From positions 496,001 through 560,000 of the forward strand of contig NZ_WSEL01000009.1 in assembly GCF_009758015.1 (NCBI RefSeq): a DNA stretch of 64,000 nt, read 5' to 3'. The notes beneath the pieces were generated by a model. The model saw only the letters and a list, made by a program, of their open reading frames with translations, was not told the origin of the DNA and searched no databases. This document shows positions 17,333 to 25,930 of this stretch, in pieces (position 1 is the first letter of the stretch; each line of letters opens with the position of its first letter). The DNA is from Ramlibacter pinisoli. GTDB lineage: Bacteria > Pseudomonadota > Gammaproteobacteria > Burkholderiales > Burkholderiaceae_C. The translations under genes and the position numbers were made by a program.

Positions 17333-17396
17333 GGAGCCTCCTTTGCGCAAATGGCAGGTGCTCCGAAGGACGGTGCGCCATGGCCGACGGCCCTGG

Positions 17397-17478
17397 CGGG
17401 TGCTCTTCTTACGCCGGTCTGAACCGGTTCAAGTTCACGGGTCTGGATCTCAGCACGCTATCGCGTACACCCCGGAGC
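17397..17478 (-). promoter_or_regulatory. TPP riboswitch (THI element)
   Basis: Reading the minus strand, the element shows GGGGTG near 17473, then GCTGAGATCCAGACCC, GAACTTGAACCGGTTCAG, ACCGGCGTAAG and a closing GAGCACC. These are the conserved thi-box landmarks (the CUGAGA core and the GAACCGGUU...ACCGGCG segment) in the right order and spacing. Downstream, TCCTT at about 17366-17370 can pair with the AAGGA of the strong ribosome site at about 17335-17344, suggesting translational control of the operon by thiamine pyrophosphate. Confidence 0.93.
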
Positions 17479-17644
17479 GCAGGCATTGTGACACACCGTC
17501 GCGACCGCACCCGCGCCAAGGCCGCAGCCGTCATGGGGATGCCTCAATGGATGAGGTTGCGGGCGGCGATGCGACGCGCCGTCCGGCGAAAACGTGCACT
17601 TCAACCTTGCGCGCAGGCGTGAATCGACTTACAACCACGATGCC

Positions 17645-18430
17645 ATGTCTAGCTCGTCCAGCGTTGCGGCCCCCTTCGAGAAGACGCGAGTCCTCGTCGT
17701 CGAGGACCACGACGACTGCCTGCTGACGATGGTGGAACTGCTGTCCGGCGCCGGGTGCGAGGTCCGGTCCGCGCGCAATGGCCCCGACGCGGTGGCCATC
17801 GCGCGCGACTTCCAGCCCGACGTGATGTTCCTGGACCTGGGGCTGCCCGTGATGAGCGGCTACGAGGTGGCCCGCATCCTGCGGGCCGATCCACGCACCG
17901 CCGGCATGATGATCGTCGCGGTGACCGGCTACGGCATGCCCCAGGAACGGGAGCGATCGACCTCCGCCGGCATCGACCTGCACCTGGTCAAGCCGGTGCC
18001 GTTCCAGCAACTGCATGCGGCGCTCAATGCCGCCACCACGCACGTGCCGGCGCAGCGCCAGAACCAGACCGTGCTGGTGGTCGACGACAACCCGGCCGGC
18101 CGCTACGCCACGGCGCGCGGGCTGGGCGCCGCCGGGTTCAAGGTGCTGGAGGCGTCGACCGGCAAGGAGGCGATGGAACTTGCCGTGCGCGCCCATGCCA
18201 TGGTGCTGGACGTCTTCCTGCCGGACCTGGACGGCCGCCAGGTCTGCCGGGCGCTGCGCGCCCAGGTGGCGACGGCGAACCTGCCCATCGTCCACGTCTC
18301 GTCCGTGTGCGTCAGCGAGTTCGACGCAGACGAAGGGCGCCGCGCGGGCGGCGACGCCTACCTCGTCACGCCGGTGCCCACCGTCACCCTGGCCCGGGTG
18401 ATCGATTCGCTCATCGCCGCCAGGTCCTGA
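17645..18430 (+). CDS. Response regulator with two receiver domains and no output domain
   Basis: A 261-residue protein made of two CheY-like domains. The first (about 12-128) is canonical: VVEDHDD acidic pair, FLDLGLP phospho-acceptor Asp, VAVTGYG and LVKPV lysine. The second (about 138-258) keeps VVDDNPAG and VLDVFLPDLDG, but the conserved switch lysine is replaced by Thr (LVTPVP), so its phosphorylation response may be altered. There is no DNA-binding or enzymatic output region. ATG 17645 (MSSSSS) is preferred over an ATG 17 codons upstream because homology begins soon after. No cognate kinase is adjacent, and it probably acts as a phosphorelay or adaptor protein. Confidence 0.85.
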   Translation: MSSSSSVAAPFEKTRVLVVEDHDDCLLTMVELLSGAGCEVRSARNGPDAVAIARDFQPDVMFLDLGLPVMSGYEVARILRADPRTAGMMIVAVTGYGMPQERERSTSAGIDLHLVKPVPFQQLHAALNAATTHVPAQRQNQTVLVVDDNPAGRYATARGLGAAGFKVLEASTGKEAMELAVRAHAMVLDVFLPDLDGRQVCRALRAQVATANLPIVHVSSVCVSEFDADEGRRAGGDAYLVTPVPTVTLARVIDSLIAARS

Positions 18431-18454
18431 GCGGCCCCGGCCGGCGCCGGCCCG

Positions 18455-19471
18455 TTATTGCATCGCGGCGACATTGCGCCAGAACGTCTCGAGGCTGGGC
18501 GTGCGGCCCGAGAGTGTCGTGAAATGCGCCACGTCCACCATCACGACGTCGCCGGCACGCTGTCCGTTCGGCGCGATCCAGAGCAGCGCATTGAATTCGG
18601 TGTTGCCGGCCGTGACGAACGGGTGCGGCCGCGTGGTGTCGACCGGCTGGCGGCCGAGCACCCTGATCAGGCTGTTGCCGGGGTCCAGCACTTCATAGTG
18701 CGGCAGGTGGGGATGGAAGTTCAGGGACGTCACCCCGTTCAGCAACCCCAGTTGGTCGATGTCCCGGTCGGCCGTGAGCGGCATCGGCGTGCGCGCGCCC
18801 GGCAGCACGGCGGGCCGCAGGCCCCAGCGGTTGACCACCGGAATGCCCAGCGCCTTCATCAGGCTGCGCGTGTAGCAGCTGAAGCGCTGCTGCCTCGGCA
18901 CCACCGGGTCGCCGTGGTGCAGGTACTCCTGCTGCCGCATCTCGGGATCGTCGCTGAAGCCCACGTCGTGGTGCGGCGCCAACACGAGGCAGGTGCCCTC
19001 GCGCTCGAGCCACTCCTTGATCGCGGCGATCTCCCCGGTCGAGGCCTCGTCGCCGCAGGCCAGGTGGTCCATGCCGAAGACCAGCAGGGTGTCGGCGTCG
19101 GCCAGCACCCGTTCGTCGAGCGGCTGCCGGTAGCCGGCCTGGTCGATGCGCTGGAACACCGCGACCGGCTGGCCCGTCGCCTCGCCCGCGACGGCCTGGA
19201 ACTGCTGTGCCGATCGGTGCAGCAGTTCCAGCGTGCCGGCGATGCCCTGCAGGAACGCAGCGTCGCTCCACTGCCATCCCTCGTAGGCCGGCCAGGCCGC
19301 GCGGCGGAATTCCGTCATCGTGGCGAACCGGTTGTCCAACTGCATCAACTCGCGGTTGCTCTCCCAGCCATAGCTCCACGTCCAGTAGATGCTGATGCGG
19401 CGCTTGCCGCGCGCGAACCGGCGTGGCACGTGGACCTGGTTGTAGGTACGGGCGGCGGACAGCGTCGTCAT
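18455..19471 (-). CDS. Hypothetical protein, possible ThuA/glutamine-amidotransferase-like fold
   Basis: A 338-residue soluble protein with no signal peptide or membrane segment. The frame starts MTTLSAARTYNQVHVPRRF behind a GGAG site. The middle section (DADTLLVFGMDHLACGDE, IKEWLEREGTCLVLAPHHDVGFSDDP) alternates hydrophobic strands and helices like class-I amidotransferase/ThuA domains, but no catalytic Cys-His-Glu set is evident. It is Trp- and Tyr-rich near the N-terminus (IYWTWSYGWES). It converges with the response regulator gene. I do not recognise the family. Confidence 0.75.
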   Translation of the reverse strand: MTTLSAARTYNQVHVPRRFARGKRRISIYWTWSYGWESNRELMQLDNRFATMTEFRRAAWPAYEGWQWSDAAFLQGIAGTLELLHRSAQQFQAVAGEATGQPVAVFQRIDQAGYRQPLDERVLADADTLLVFGMDHLACGDEASTGEIAAIKEWLEREGTCLVLAPHHDVGFSDDPEMRQQEYLHHGDPVVPRQQRFSCYTRSLMKALGIPVVNRWGLRPAVLPGARTPMPLTADRDIDQLGLLNGVTSLNFHPHLPHYEVLDPGNSLIRVLGRQPVDTTRPHPFVTAGNTEFNALLWIAPNGQRAGDVVMVDVAHFTTLSGRTPSLETFWRNVAAMQ

Positions 19472-19772
19472 CCGGGATCTCCAGGCGGGAATGCCGTTCA
19501 GGCGCGGATGTCCACGATCGGCTCGGCGCGTCGCCGCCCGACCCCGCGGACCGCCGCAGCACGGAGCCGATCCCGGTCGTCCGTCGTGGGGAAGTCGGCC
19601 ATGGAGTCCTCTGCGGGCAGGCAATGACGCTGCCTCCACAGTGCGCGACCCCTGCAAGACGGGCAATGCGACCAAGGTCCAAGGCCAGCCGGACGGCGCG
19701 CGTTTGGGGTGAACGGCGCAGGCCGGCAGCGGCAGGCTGGACCGCGCAGGGCGAGGAAGCGCCACAAAGACA
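19472..19772. other. Intergenic stretch with no recognised gene
   Basis: About 300 bases between the unknown gene and the tRNA terminator. It must hold the promoter of the minus-strand unknown gene. Open frames here lack ribosome sites and family features, and nothing else stands out. Confidence 0.5.
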
Positions 19773-19800
19773 AAGGCCCCGCACTTGCGTGCGGGGCCTT
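19773..19800 (-). terminator. Terminator downstream of tRNA-Asn
   Basis: A 12-bp perfect stem AAGGCCCCGCAC/GTGCGGGGCCTT with a 4-base loop sits 9 bases after the tRNA 3' end on the minus strand, followed by TTTGTCTTTG. Confidence 0.85.
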
Positions 19801-19808
19801 GCTGTTCT

Positions 19809-19884
19809 TGGCTCCCCGACCTGGGCTCGAACCAGGGACCTACGGATTAACAGTCCGGCGCTCTACCGACTGAGCTATCGGGGA
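19809..19884 (-). tRNA. tRNA-Asn (GTT anticodon)
   Basis: On the minus strand a 76-base cloverleaf starts TCCCCGATAGCTCAG and ends TCGGGGA, discriminator G and encoded CCA. The acceptor arms TCCCCGA/TCGGGGA pair perfectly, the D-arm holds GCTCAGTCGGTAGAGC, the anticodon loop is CTGTTAA (GTT, asparagine), and the T-arm is CCTGGTTCGAGCCCAGG. No copied 3' end that would suggest an integrated element is visible nearby. Confidence 0.97.
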
Positions 19885-20069
19885 ACAGCCCACGAGTATA
19901 ACCGGCTTTTGCGCGACCTCGTCAGCAAGTCGAACGCAAAAAATCCGGGCGGCTCGACATCACGGCGCCGTTCGCCGATGCAGCCCTCGATTCCCGCCCC
20001 GAACTCGACGGTCGCGCTGTCTTCGCTACCATCGGCGCACCACCCCGGCCGTCGAGAGACCCGATCCCC

Positions 20070-20819
20070 TTGCTCCCCATCCGCGTGATCAGCCTGCAGC
20101 GCACGCCCGAGCGGCGCCAGGCCTTCCTCGCCCGCAACGGCCATCTGCCCTGCACGTTCTTCGATGCCGTGGATGGGGCGCGCCTGACGCCCGAGGACAT
20201 TGCCGCCACCGGCCTGTTCGCGCCGGGCCTGGCAAGGACGTACACGCCGGGTGCCTACGGCGCCGCCCTGTCGCATTGGCAACTCTGGGGCGAAGCCATC
20301 GACGGTGGCCGGCCCCTGACCGTGGCCGAGGACGACGCCGTGTTCCGGCACGACTTCGCCGACCATGCGCAGCGCCTGCTCGACGGGCTGCCGGTCGGCT
20401 GGGATTTCATGCTGTGGGGCTGGAACTTCGACTCGGTGCTGTCCGTCCACGCGATGCCGGGCGTGTCGCCGGCGGCCATGGTCTTCGACCAGGCTGCGAT
20501 GCGCGGCTCGCTCGACGCCTTCCAGGCCCTGCGCGACCCGGTGCTCGCGTTGCGACTCGACAAATGCTTCGGCATCCCGGCCTATACCATCAGCCCGGCC
20601 GGTGCGGCGCGGCTGCGCAAGCTATGCTTCCCCCTGTCGGAACTGTCGGTTCCGATGCCCATCCTGAATCGCAGCTTCCCCAACCTCGGCATCGACGCGG
20701 CGATGAACGCGGCGTATTCCAACACCTCCAGCCATGCCAGCTTCCCGGCCCTGGTGGTGACGTGCAACGACGCGCGCATCTCGACCATCCAGCGGCAGCG
20801 GCCGTCCCGCGAAAGCTGA
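20070..20819 (+). CDS. Glycosyltransferase family 25 (LPS biosynthesis type)
   Basis: A 249-residue protein of the LgtB/LpsA family that transfers sugars (often galactose) to lipopolysaccharide. Seen: the N-terminal VISLQRTPERRQAFLARN, TFFDAVDGARL, GAYGAALSHWQLW and the metal-binding acidic AEDDAVF motif. The frame has no suitable ATG at its beginning. TTG at 20070 gives the expected LPIRVISL start, though a GTG a few codons later is possible. The nearest plus-strand neighbour is aat, 13 bases downstream, so they may share a transcript without functional connection. Confidence 0.82.
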   Translation: MLPIRVISLQRTPERRQAFLARNGHLPCTFFDAVDGARLTPEDIAATGLFAPGLARTYTPGAYGAALSHWQLWGEAIDGGRPLTVAEDDAVFRHDFADHAQRLLDGLPVGWDFMLWGWNFDSVLSVHAMPGVSPAAMVFDQAAMRGSLDAFQALRDPVLALRLDKCFGIPAYTISPAGAARLRKLCFPLSELSVPMPILNRSFPNLGIDAAMNAAYSNTSSHASFPALVVTCNDARISTIQRQRPSRES

Positions 20820-20832
20820 GACCCCGACCGGC

Positions 20833-21597
20833 ATGCCCGTCAAGCGACTGCCCTGGCTCGAACCCGGCGACCGGTTCCCACCGGCATCGAAGGCCTGGGA
20901 CGCGTCGCAGCCGGCGCCCGGGCTGCTGGCGGCCGGTGGCGCACTGGATGTGTCGACGCTGGAGCGCGCCTATCGCGGCGGCATCTTCCCCTGGTTCAGC
21001 GAAGGCCAACCCATCCTGTGGTGGAGCACCGACCCGCGCATGGTGCTGTTCACGGACGAGTTCGTCCTGCACCGCTCCTTCCGCAAGACGCTGCAGCGGT
21101 TGTTGGCGTCCGGACGCTGCGAGGTCCGCTTCGACACCGCGTTCGCCGAGGTGATCCGCGCCTGCGCCGCCAGCCCGCGCGAAGGCCAGTCCGGGACCTG
21201 GATCGTGGCGGAGATGGTGCAGGCCTACGAGGGCCTGCACGCCGCGGGCAACGCGCACAGCGTCGAGACTTGGATCGACGGCCAGCTGGCCGGCGGACTG
21301 TACTGCGTGAACTTCGGCAAGGCGGTGTTCGGCGAGTCCATGTTCACCCGCATGCCGGACGCCTCCAAGATCGCACTGGCCGCGCTCGTGGCCTTCTGCC
21401 GCGTGCAAGGCATCGACCGCATCGACTGCCAGCAGAACACGCGCCACCTGGCGTCGCTGGGGGCGCGCGAAATCCCGCGCGCCGACTTCGTCGCGGGAGT
21501 GGCCGAACGCGCCGAGCAGGCCGCGCCGCACTGGCGATACGAGCCCGTATACTGGCGCGAACTCCCCCTGTTGCCGAAGACGAAGAGCGCCGCGTGA
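20833..21597 (+). CDS. aat: Leucyl/phenylalanyl-tRNA--protein transferase
   Basis: A 254-residue cytosolic enzyme that adds Leu or Phe to proteins with N-terminal Lys or Arg, marking them for ClpS/ClpAP degradation. Signatures: the N-terminal [56 protein letters not shown] and FGESMFTR. The stop overlaps the GTG start of bpt, so both N-degron transferases are translated together. Confidence 0.95.
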   Translation: MPVKRLPWLEPGDRFPPASKAWDASQPAPGLLAAGGALDVSTLERAYRGGIFPWFSEGQPILWWSTDPRMVLFTDEFVLHRSFRKTLQRLLASGRCEVRFDTAFAEVIRACAASPREGQSGTWIVAEMVQAYEGLHAAGNAHSVETWIDGQLAGGLYCVNFGKAVFGESMFTRMPDASKIALAALVAFCRVQGIDRIDCQQNTRHLASLGAREIPRADFVAGVAERAEQAAPHWRYEPVYWRELPLLPKTKSAA

Positions 21598-22343
21598 CGC
21601 ACCTCAAGGACCTTCCGCTCCAGACCCTCCAGTTCTACGCGACGGCGCCTTACCCGTGCAGCTACCTGCCGGGCAAGCAGGCCCGCTCCCAAGTGGCCAC
21701 GCCCAGCCACCTGATCCACAACGACGCGTACTCCGACCTGGTCACCAGCGGCTTCCGGCGAAGCGGCATGTTCACGTATCGGCCGTACTGCGACGGTTGC
21801 CGCGCCTGCGTGCCGTTGCGGGTGCTGGCGGCGCAGTTCAAGCCTGACCGCAGCCAGCGCCGCGCGTGGGCCCGCCACGGCAACCTGCAGGCGCGGGTGC
21901 TCAAGCTGTGCTTCGTGCCCGAGCACTACCAGCTGTACCTGCGCTACCAGAGCGGCCGCCATGCGGGCGGCGGCATGGACCACGACAGCATCGACCAGTA
22001 CACGCAGTTCCTGCTGCAGAGCCGCGTCAACTCCCGGTTGGTGGAGTTCCGCGACACCCTGCCCGACGGTTCGCCCGGCGCCTTGCGCATGGTGTCCATC
22101 CTCGACGTGCTGGGGGACGGCCTGTCGGCGGTCTACACCTTCTACGAACCCGACAGCACCGCCAGCTATGGCACCTACAGCGTCCTCTGGCAGATCGACC
22201 AGGCGCGCAAGCTCAAGTTGCCGCACGTCTACCTGGGCTACTGGATCGGCGAAAGCGCCAAGATGAACTACAAGGCGCGCTTCCAGCCGCACCAGGTGTT
22301 GCACGAAGGCACGTGGACCAACGTTCCGCCTTCCACGGCTTAA
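21594..22343 (+). CDS. bpt: Aspartate/glutamate leucyltransferase
   Basis: A 249-residue enzyme of the ATE1-like group that conjugates Leu to N-terminal Asp or Glu, the second bacterial N-degron transferase. Visible: the [14 protein letters not shown] opening, the cysteine-rich [16 protein letters not shown] region, and the C-terminal [13 protein letters not shown] followed by [20 protein letters not shown]. The GTG start at 21594 overlaps the aat stop (GTGA). Length is typical. Confidence 0.94.
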   Translation: MTHLKDLPLQTLQFYATAPYPCSYLPGKQARSQVATPSHLIHNDAYSDLVTSGFRRSGMFTYRPYCDGCRACVPLRVLAAQFKPDRSQRRAWARHGNLQARVLKLCFVPEHYQLYLRYQSGRHAGGGMDHDSIDQYTQFLLQSRVNSRLVEFRDTLPDGSPGALRMVSILDVLGDGLSAVYTFYEPDSTASYGTYSVLWQIDQARKLKLPHVYLGYWIGESAKMNYKARFQPHQVLHEGTWTNVPPSTA

Positions 22344-22383
22344 TTTCACAAAGTAAAATCATGGGACGCATCCGGACGTTCCC

Positions 22384-23190
22384 ATGAGAAAGCCAGACAG
22401 CGGCCCGGCCGCCACCCCCACCATCCAGGTCATCGAGCGCATGTTCTCGGTGATCGACGTCCTCGCCGCGCGCGAGGAGGCGGTGTCGCTGAAGGAGATC
22501 AGCGAGAAGACCGGCCTGCATCCCTCCACCACCCACCGCATCCTCAACGATCTCGCGGTCGGCCGTTTCGTCGACCGGCCCGAAGCCGGCAGCTACCGGC
22601 TGGGCATGCGCCTGCTGGAACTGGGCAACCTGGTCAAAGGACGCCTGAACGTGCGGGATGCAGCCCTGCCCTTGATGCGCGAACTGCACAAGCAGATCCA
22701 GCAGCCGGTGAACCTGTCGGTCCGGCAAGGCGACGAGATCATCTATGTCGAACGCGCCTACAGCGAGCGTTCGGGCATGCAGGTCGTGCGCGCCATCGGC
22801 GGCCGCGCGCCGCTGCACCTGACCTCCACCGGCAAGCTGTTCCTGGCCGCCGACGATCCCCAGCGGGTGCGTGCCTACGCCACGAGAACCGGCCTGTCGG
22901 GCCACACGCGCAACAGCATCACGCAGCTGCCGGTGCTCGAGCGCGAACTGTCGAAGGCACGCCAGTACGGCATCGCCCGCGACAACGAGGAACTGGAGCT
23001 GGGCGTGCGCTGCATGGCGGCCGGCATCTACGACGACCAGGGCAAGCTGATCGCGGGCCTGTCGATCTCCGCGCCGGCCGACCGGCTCGACGAAGGCTGG
23101 CTCACCAAGCTGCAGACCACCGCCAACGAGATCTCGACGTCGCTCGGACATCGGCCCCCTCCCGCGGCGGCGCCGGCCAAAGCGGCCTGA
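22384..23190 (+). CDS. IclR-family transcriptional regulator
   Basis: A 268-residue regulator with an N-terminal winged helix (EAVSLKEISEKTGLHPSTTHRILNDL) and a C-terminal effector domain of the IclR type (YVERAYSERSGMQ, APLHLTSTGKLFL, RCMAAGIYDDQGKLIAGLSISAP). An Ala/Pro-rich tail ends the protein. The upstream 40 bases contain AATTTCACAAAGTAAAATCATG, AT-rich for this genome and likely promoter. No adjacent catabolic operon identifies the target. Confidence 0.9.
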   Translation: MRKPDSGPAATPTIQVIERMFSVIDVLAAREEAVSLKEISEKTGLHPSTTHRILNDLAVGRFVDRPEAGSYRLGMRLLELGNLVKGRLNVRDAALPLMRELHKQIQQPVNLSVRQGDEIIYVERAYSERSGMQVVRAIGGRAPLHLTSTGKLFLAADDPQRVRAYATRTGLSGHTRNSITQLPVLERELSKARQYGIARDNEELELGVRCMAAGIYDDQGKLIAGLSISAPADRLDEGWLTKLQTTANEISTSLGHRPPPAAAPAKAA

Positions 23191-23202
23191 GGCTCCAAAG
23201 GG

Positions 23203-23226
23203 AAACGGCCCCGACGGGGCCGTTTT
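23203..23226. terminator. Bidirectional terminator between convergent genes
   Basis: A 10-bp perfect stem AAACGGCCCC/GGGGCCGTTT with a GAC loop ends in T-rich sequence in both directions, between iclR and the endopeptidase gene. Confidence 0.88.
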
Positions 23227-23250
23227 GCTGTTGCCGCGAGCGCTGCGGCC

Positions 23251-24276
23251 TTATCCGTTGACCTGCCGCACGACGGCCGAGGTGGCGGGCGTACCAGGCG
23301 TCGCGGCCGGGGCATTCGACTCGACCCAGCGGCGCACGCGCTCGGCATCGGCAATGCGGCTCAACTTGCCGGCGGAATCGAGGAACACCATGATCAGCTT
23401 GCGGCCGGCCACCTTGGCCTGCATGACGAGGCACTGCCCGGCTTCGGAGATGTAGCCGGTCTTCTGCAGGCCGATGTCCCAGTCCGGGTGCTTCACCAGG
23501 CGGTTGGTGTTGTTGTACTGGAGGGTGCGCTTGCCGACCGCGAACTCGTAGCTCGGCGACGTGGAGTACTCGCGCAGCTGGGGATCCTGGTAGGCGGTGT
23601 TCACCAGCGTGGCGAGATCCTGCGCGCTCGACTGGTTGCGGCTGGACAGGCCCGTGGGCTCGACGTACTGCGTGTCCTTCATGCCGAGCACATGGGCCTT
23701 GGCATTCATCAGCGACACGAAGGTCTGCAGGCCACCGGGATAGGTGCGGCCCAGCGCATGCGCGGCCCGGTTTTCGCTGGACATCAGCGCCAGGTGCAGG
23801 GCTTCGGCGCGGGTGAGCGTGGTGCCCACGCGCAGGCGCGAGCTGCTGCCCTTTTCGGTGTCGACGTCGTCCTGGGTGATCGTGATGACCTCGTCCATCG
23901 GCAGCTTGGCTTCGCTGACGACCAGGCCCGTCATGAGCTTGGTGAGCGACGCGATCGGCAGCACGGCCTGGTCGTTCTTGGAGAACAGCACCTCGCGGGT
24001 GTCCTGGTCGATGACCAGGGCCACGCTGGAGCGCAGGTCGAGTTCGTCCTTGCCGTGCAGGCCGGCCAGCTGGCCGAACGAGGGGCGCGCCGCGGCCATG
24101 ATGACGGGCCGGCGCTTGGTGGCGACGACGGTCTTGGCGACGCGCGGCTTCTTGACGACCTTGCGGGGTGCAGCTTCCGCAACGGCGGGCAGGAGCGCAG
24201 CCGCCAGGGCGACCGCCGTCAAGGCAGTCAACAATCGGTTCAGGGTCTTCTTCACAAGATTCGGCGCTTGGTGCAT
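23251..24276 (-). CDS. pbpG: D-alanyl-D-alanine endopeptidase (PBP7 type)
   Basis: A 341-residue periplasmic serine peptidase of the S11 family that cuts cross-links in peptidoglycan. After a signal peptide (KKTLNRLLTALTAVALAAALLP) and a Lys/Arg-rich linker come the SxxK motif (SLTK), SxN (SEN) and KTG (LQKTGYIS), all intact. The start MHQAPNLVKK is chosen for the signal peptide and an AAGGAA site. An upstream in-frame ATG would bury the signal. A short Thr/Ala/Pro C-terminal tail is present. Confidence 0.92.
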   Translation of the reverse strand: MHQAPNLVKKTLNRLLTALTAVALAAALLPAVAEAAPRKVVKKPRVAKTVVATKRRPVIMAAARPSFGQLAGLHGKDELDLRSSVALVIDQDTREVLFSKNDQAVLPIASLTKLMTGLVVSEAKLPMDEVITITQDDVDTEKGSSSRLRVGTTLTRAEALHLALMSSENRAAHALGRTYPGGLQTFVSLMNAKAHVLGMKDTQYVEPTGLSSRNQSSAQDLATLVNTAYQDPQLREYSTSPSYEFAVGKRTLQYNNTNRLVKHPDWDIGLQKTGYISEAGQCLVMQAKVAGRKLIMVFLDSAGKLSRIADAERVRRWVESNAPAATPGTPATSAVVRQVNG

Positions 24277-24391
24277 ATCCACGGTTCCTTGTGGCCCTTG
24301 GTTACCGGGGGGCATGACCCGGTAAAAACTGCACAACATCAACGACTTAGGAATGGTTCCTCATCGTGCGCCGAATTATATGGACACAACC

Positions 24392-25930
24392 CTAACCTTG
24401 TGCAGCCACCCGCTCAGCTTTACTTTGTAACTTGTTGAGGGCGCTCAGGTAAGCCTTGGCCGACGCCACGACGATGTCGGGGTCGGCGCCGACGCCGTTC
24501 ACCACCCGCCCGGCGTTCTGCAGCCGAACGGTCACCTCGCCCTGGCTCTCCGTCGATCCGCTGATGGCGTTGACGGAATACAACACCATTTCGGCGCCAC
24601 TCTTCACGTAGCTTTCGATGGCTTTCAGGGACGCATCGACGGGACCGTTGCCGTCGGACGAGCCGCGCACCTCCTTGCCTTCGGCAGTGAACACCACCTC
24701 GGCATGGGGCCGCTCGCCGGTCTCGCTGTGCTGGCGCAGCGACACCAGACGGAAGGTTTCCTGGTGCTGGGTCACCGCCTCGTCGCTCACCAGTGCCAGG
24801 ATGTCCTCGTCCAGGATCTCGCTCTTGCGGTCGGCCAGTTCCTTGAACTTGGCAAACGCTGCGTTGGCTTCGCTTTCGCTGTCGAGCTGGACGCCGAGCT
24901 CCTGCAGGCGCTGCTTGAAGGCGTTGCGGCCCGACAGCTTGCCCAGCACGATCTTGTTGGCGGACCAGCCCACGTCCTCGGCCCGCATGATCTCGTAGGT
25001 GTCGCGCGCCTTGAGCACGCCGTCCTGGTGGATGCCGCTGGCGTGGGCAAAGGCGTTCGCGCCCACGACCGCCTTGTTGGGCTGCACCACGAAGCCGGTG
25101 GTCTGGCTGACCATGCGGCTGGCCGGCAGGATGTGCCGCGTGTCGATGCCCACCTCGAGCCCGAAGTAGTCCTTGCGGGTCTTCACGGCCATGACGACTT
25201 CCTCGAGCGAGCAGTTGCCGGCCCGCTCACCCAGGCCGTTGATCGTGCACTCGACCTGCCGCGCCCCGCCGATCTTCACGCCCGCCAGCGAGTTGGCGAC
25301 GGCCATGCCCAGATCGTTGTGGCAATGCACAGACCAGATGGCCTTGTCCGAGTTCGGGATGCGCTCGCGCAGGGTCTTGATGAAGTTGCCGTACAGCTCG
25401 GGGACTGCGTAGCCCACCGTGTCGGGCACGTTGATGGTGGTGGCGCCCTCTGCGATGACGGTTTCCAGCACGCGGCAGAGGAAATCGACGTCGCTGCGGT
25501 AGCCGTCCTCGGGCGAGAACTCGATGTCGCCGCAGAGGTTGCGTGCGAACCGCACCGACAGCTTGGCCTGCTCGAGCACCTGCTCGGGCGACATCCGCAG
25601 CTTCTTCTCCATGTGCAGCGGCGAGGTCGCGATGAAGGTGTGGATACGCGAGCGGACCGCCCCCTTCAGCGCCTCGGCCGCGCGGCTGATGTCGCGGTCG
25701 TTGGCCCGCGACAGCGAACAGACGGTGGAGTCCTTGATGGCCCCGGCGATCGACTGCACCGCCTCGAAGTCGCCGTTCGAGCTGGCCGCGAAACCGGCCT
25801 CGATGACGTCGACCTTCAGGCGTTCGAGCTGGCGCGCGATGCGCAGCTTCTCGTCCTTCGTCATCGAGGCGCCCGGCGACTGCTCGCCGTCGCGCAGGGT
25901 GGTGTCGAAGATGATCAGTTGGTCTGCCAT
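24392..25930 (-). CDS. leuA: 2-isopropylmalate synthase, class 1
   Basis: A 512-residue enzyme condensing acetyl-CoA with 2-ketoisovalerate, the first step of leucine synthesis. Seen: [16 protein letters not shown], the metal-binding [23 protein letters not shown] and the C-terminal LeuA dimer/regulatory domain from about 395 on ([24 protein letters not shown]). It is the enterobacterial-type form. It starts 16 bases inside the end of a second, distantly related leuA gene, so both are on one transcript. Confidence 0.95.
   Translation of the reverse strand: MADQLIIFDTTLRDGEQSPGASMTKDEKLRIARQLERLKVDVIEAGFAASSNGDFEAVQSIAGAIKDSTVCSLSRANDRDISRAAEALKGAVRSRIHTFIATSPLHMEKKLRMSPEQVLEQAKLSVRFARNLCGDIEFSPEDGYRSDVDFLCRVLETVIAEGATTINVPDTVGYAVPELYGNFIKTLRERIPNSDKAIWSVHCHNDLGMAVANSLAGVKIGGARQVECTINGLGERAGNCSLEEVVMAVKTRKDYFGLEVGIDTRHILPASRMVSQTTGFVVQPNKAVVGANAFAHASGIHQDGVLKARDTYEIMRAEDVGWSANKIVLGKLSGRNAFKQRLQELGVQLDSESEANAAFAKFKELADRKSEILDEDILALVSDEAVTQHQETFRLVSLRQHSETGERPHAEVVFTAEGKEVRGSSDGNGPVDASLKAIESYVKSGAEMVLYSVNAISGSTESQGEVTVRLQNAGRVVNGVGADPDIVVASAKAYLSALNKLQSKAERVAAQG

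Noticed and set aside
19809..20070. Genomic island attached at tRNA-Asn
   Set aside because: No integrase, no repeat of the tRNA 3' end and no shift in composition nearby.
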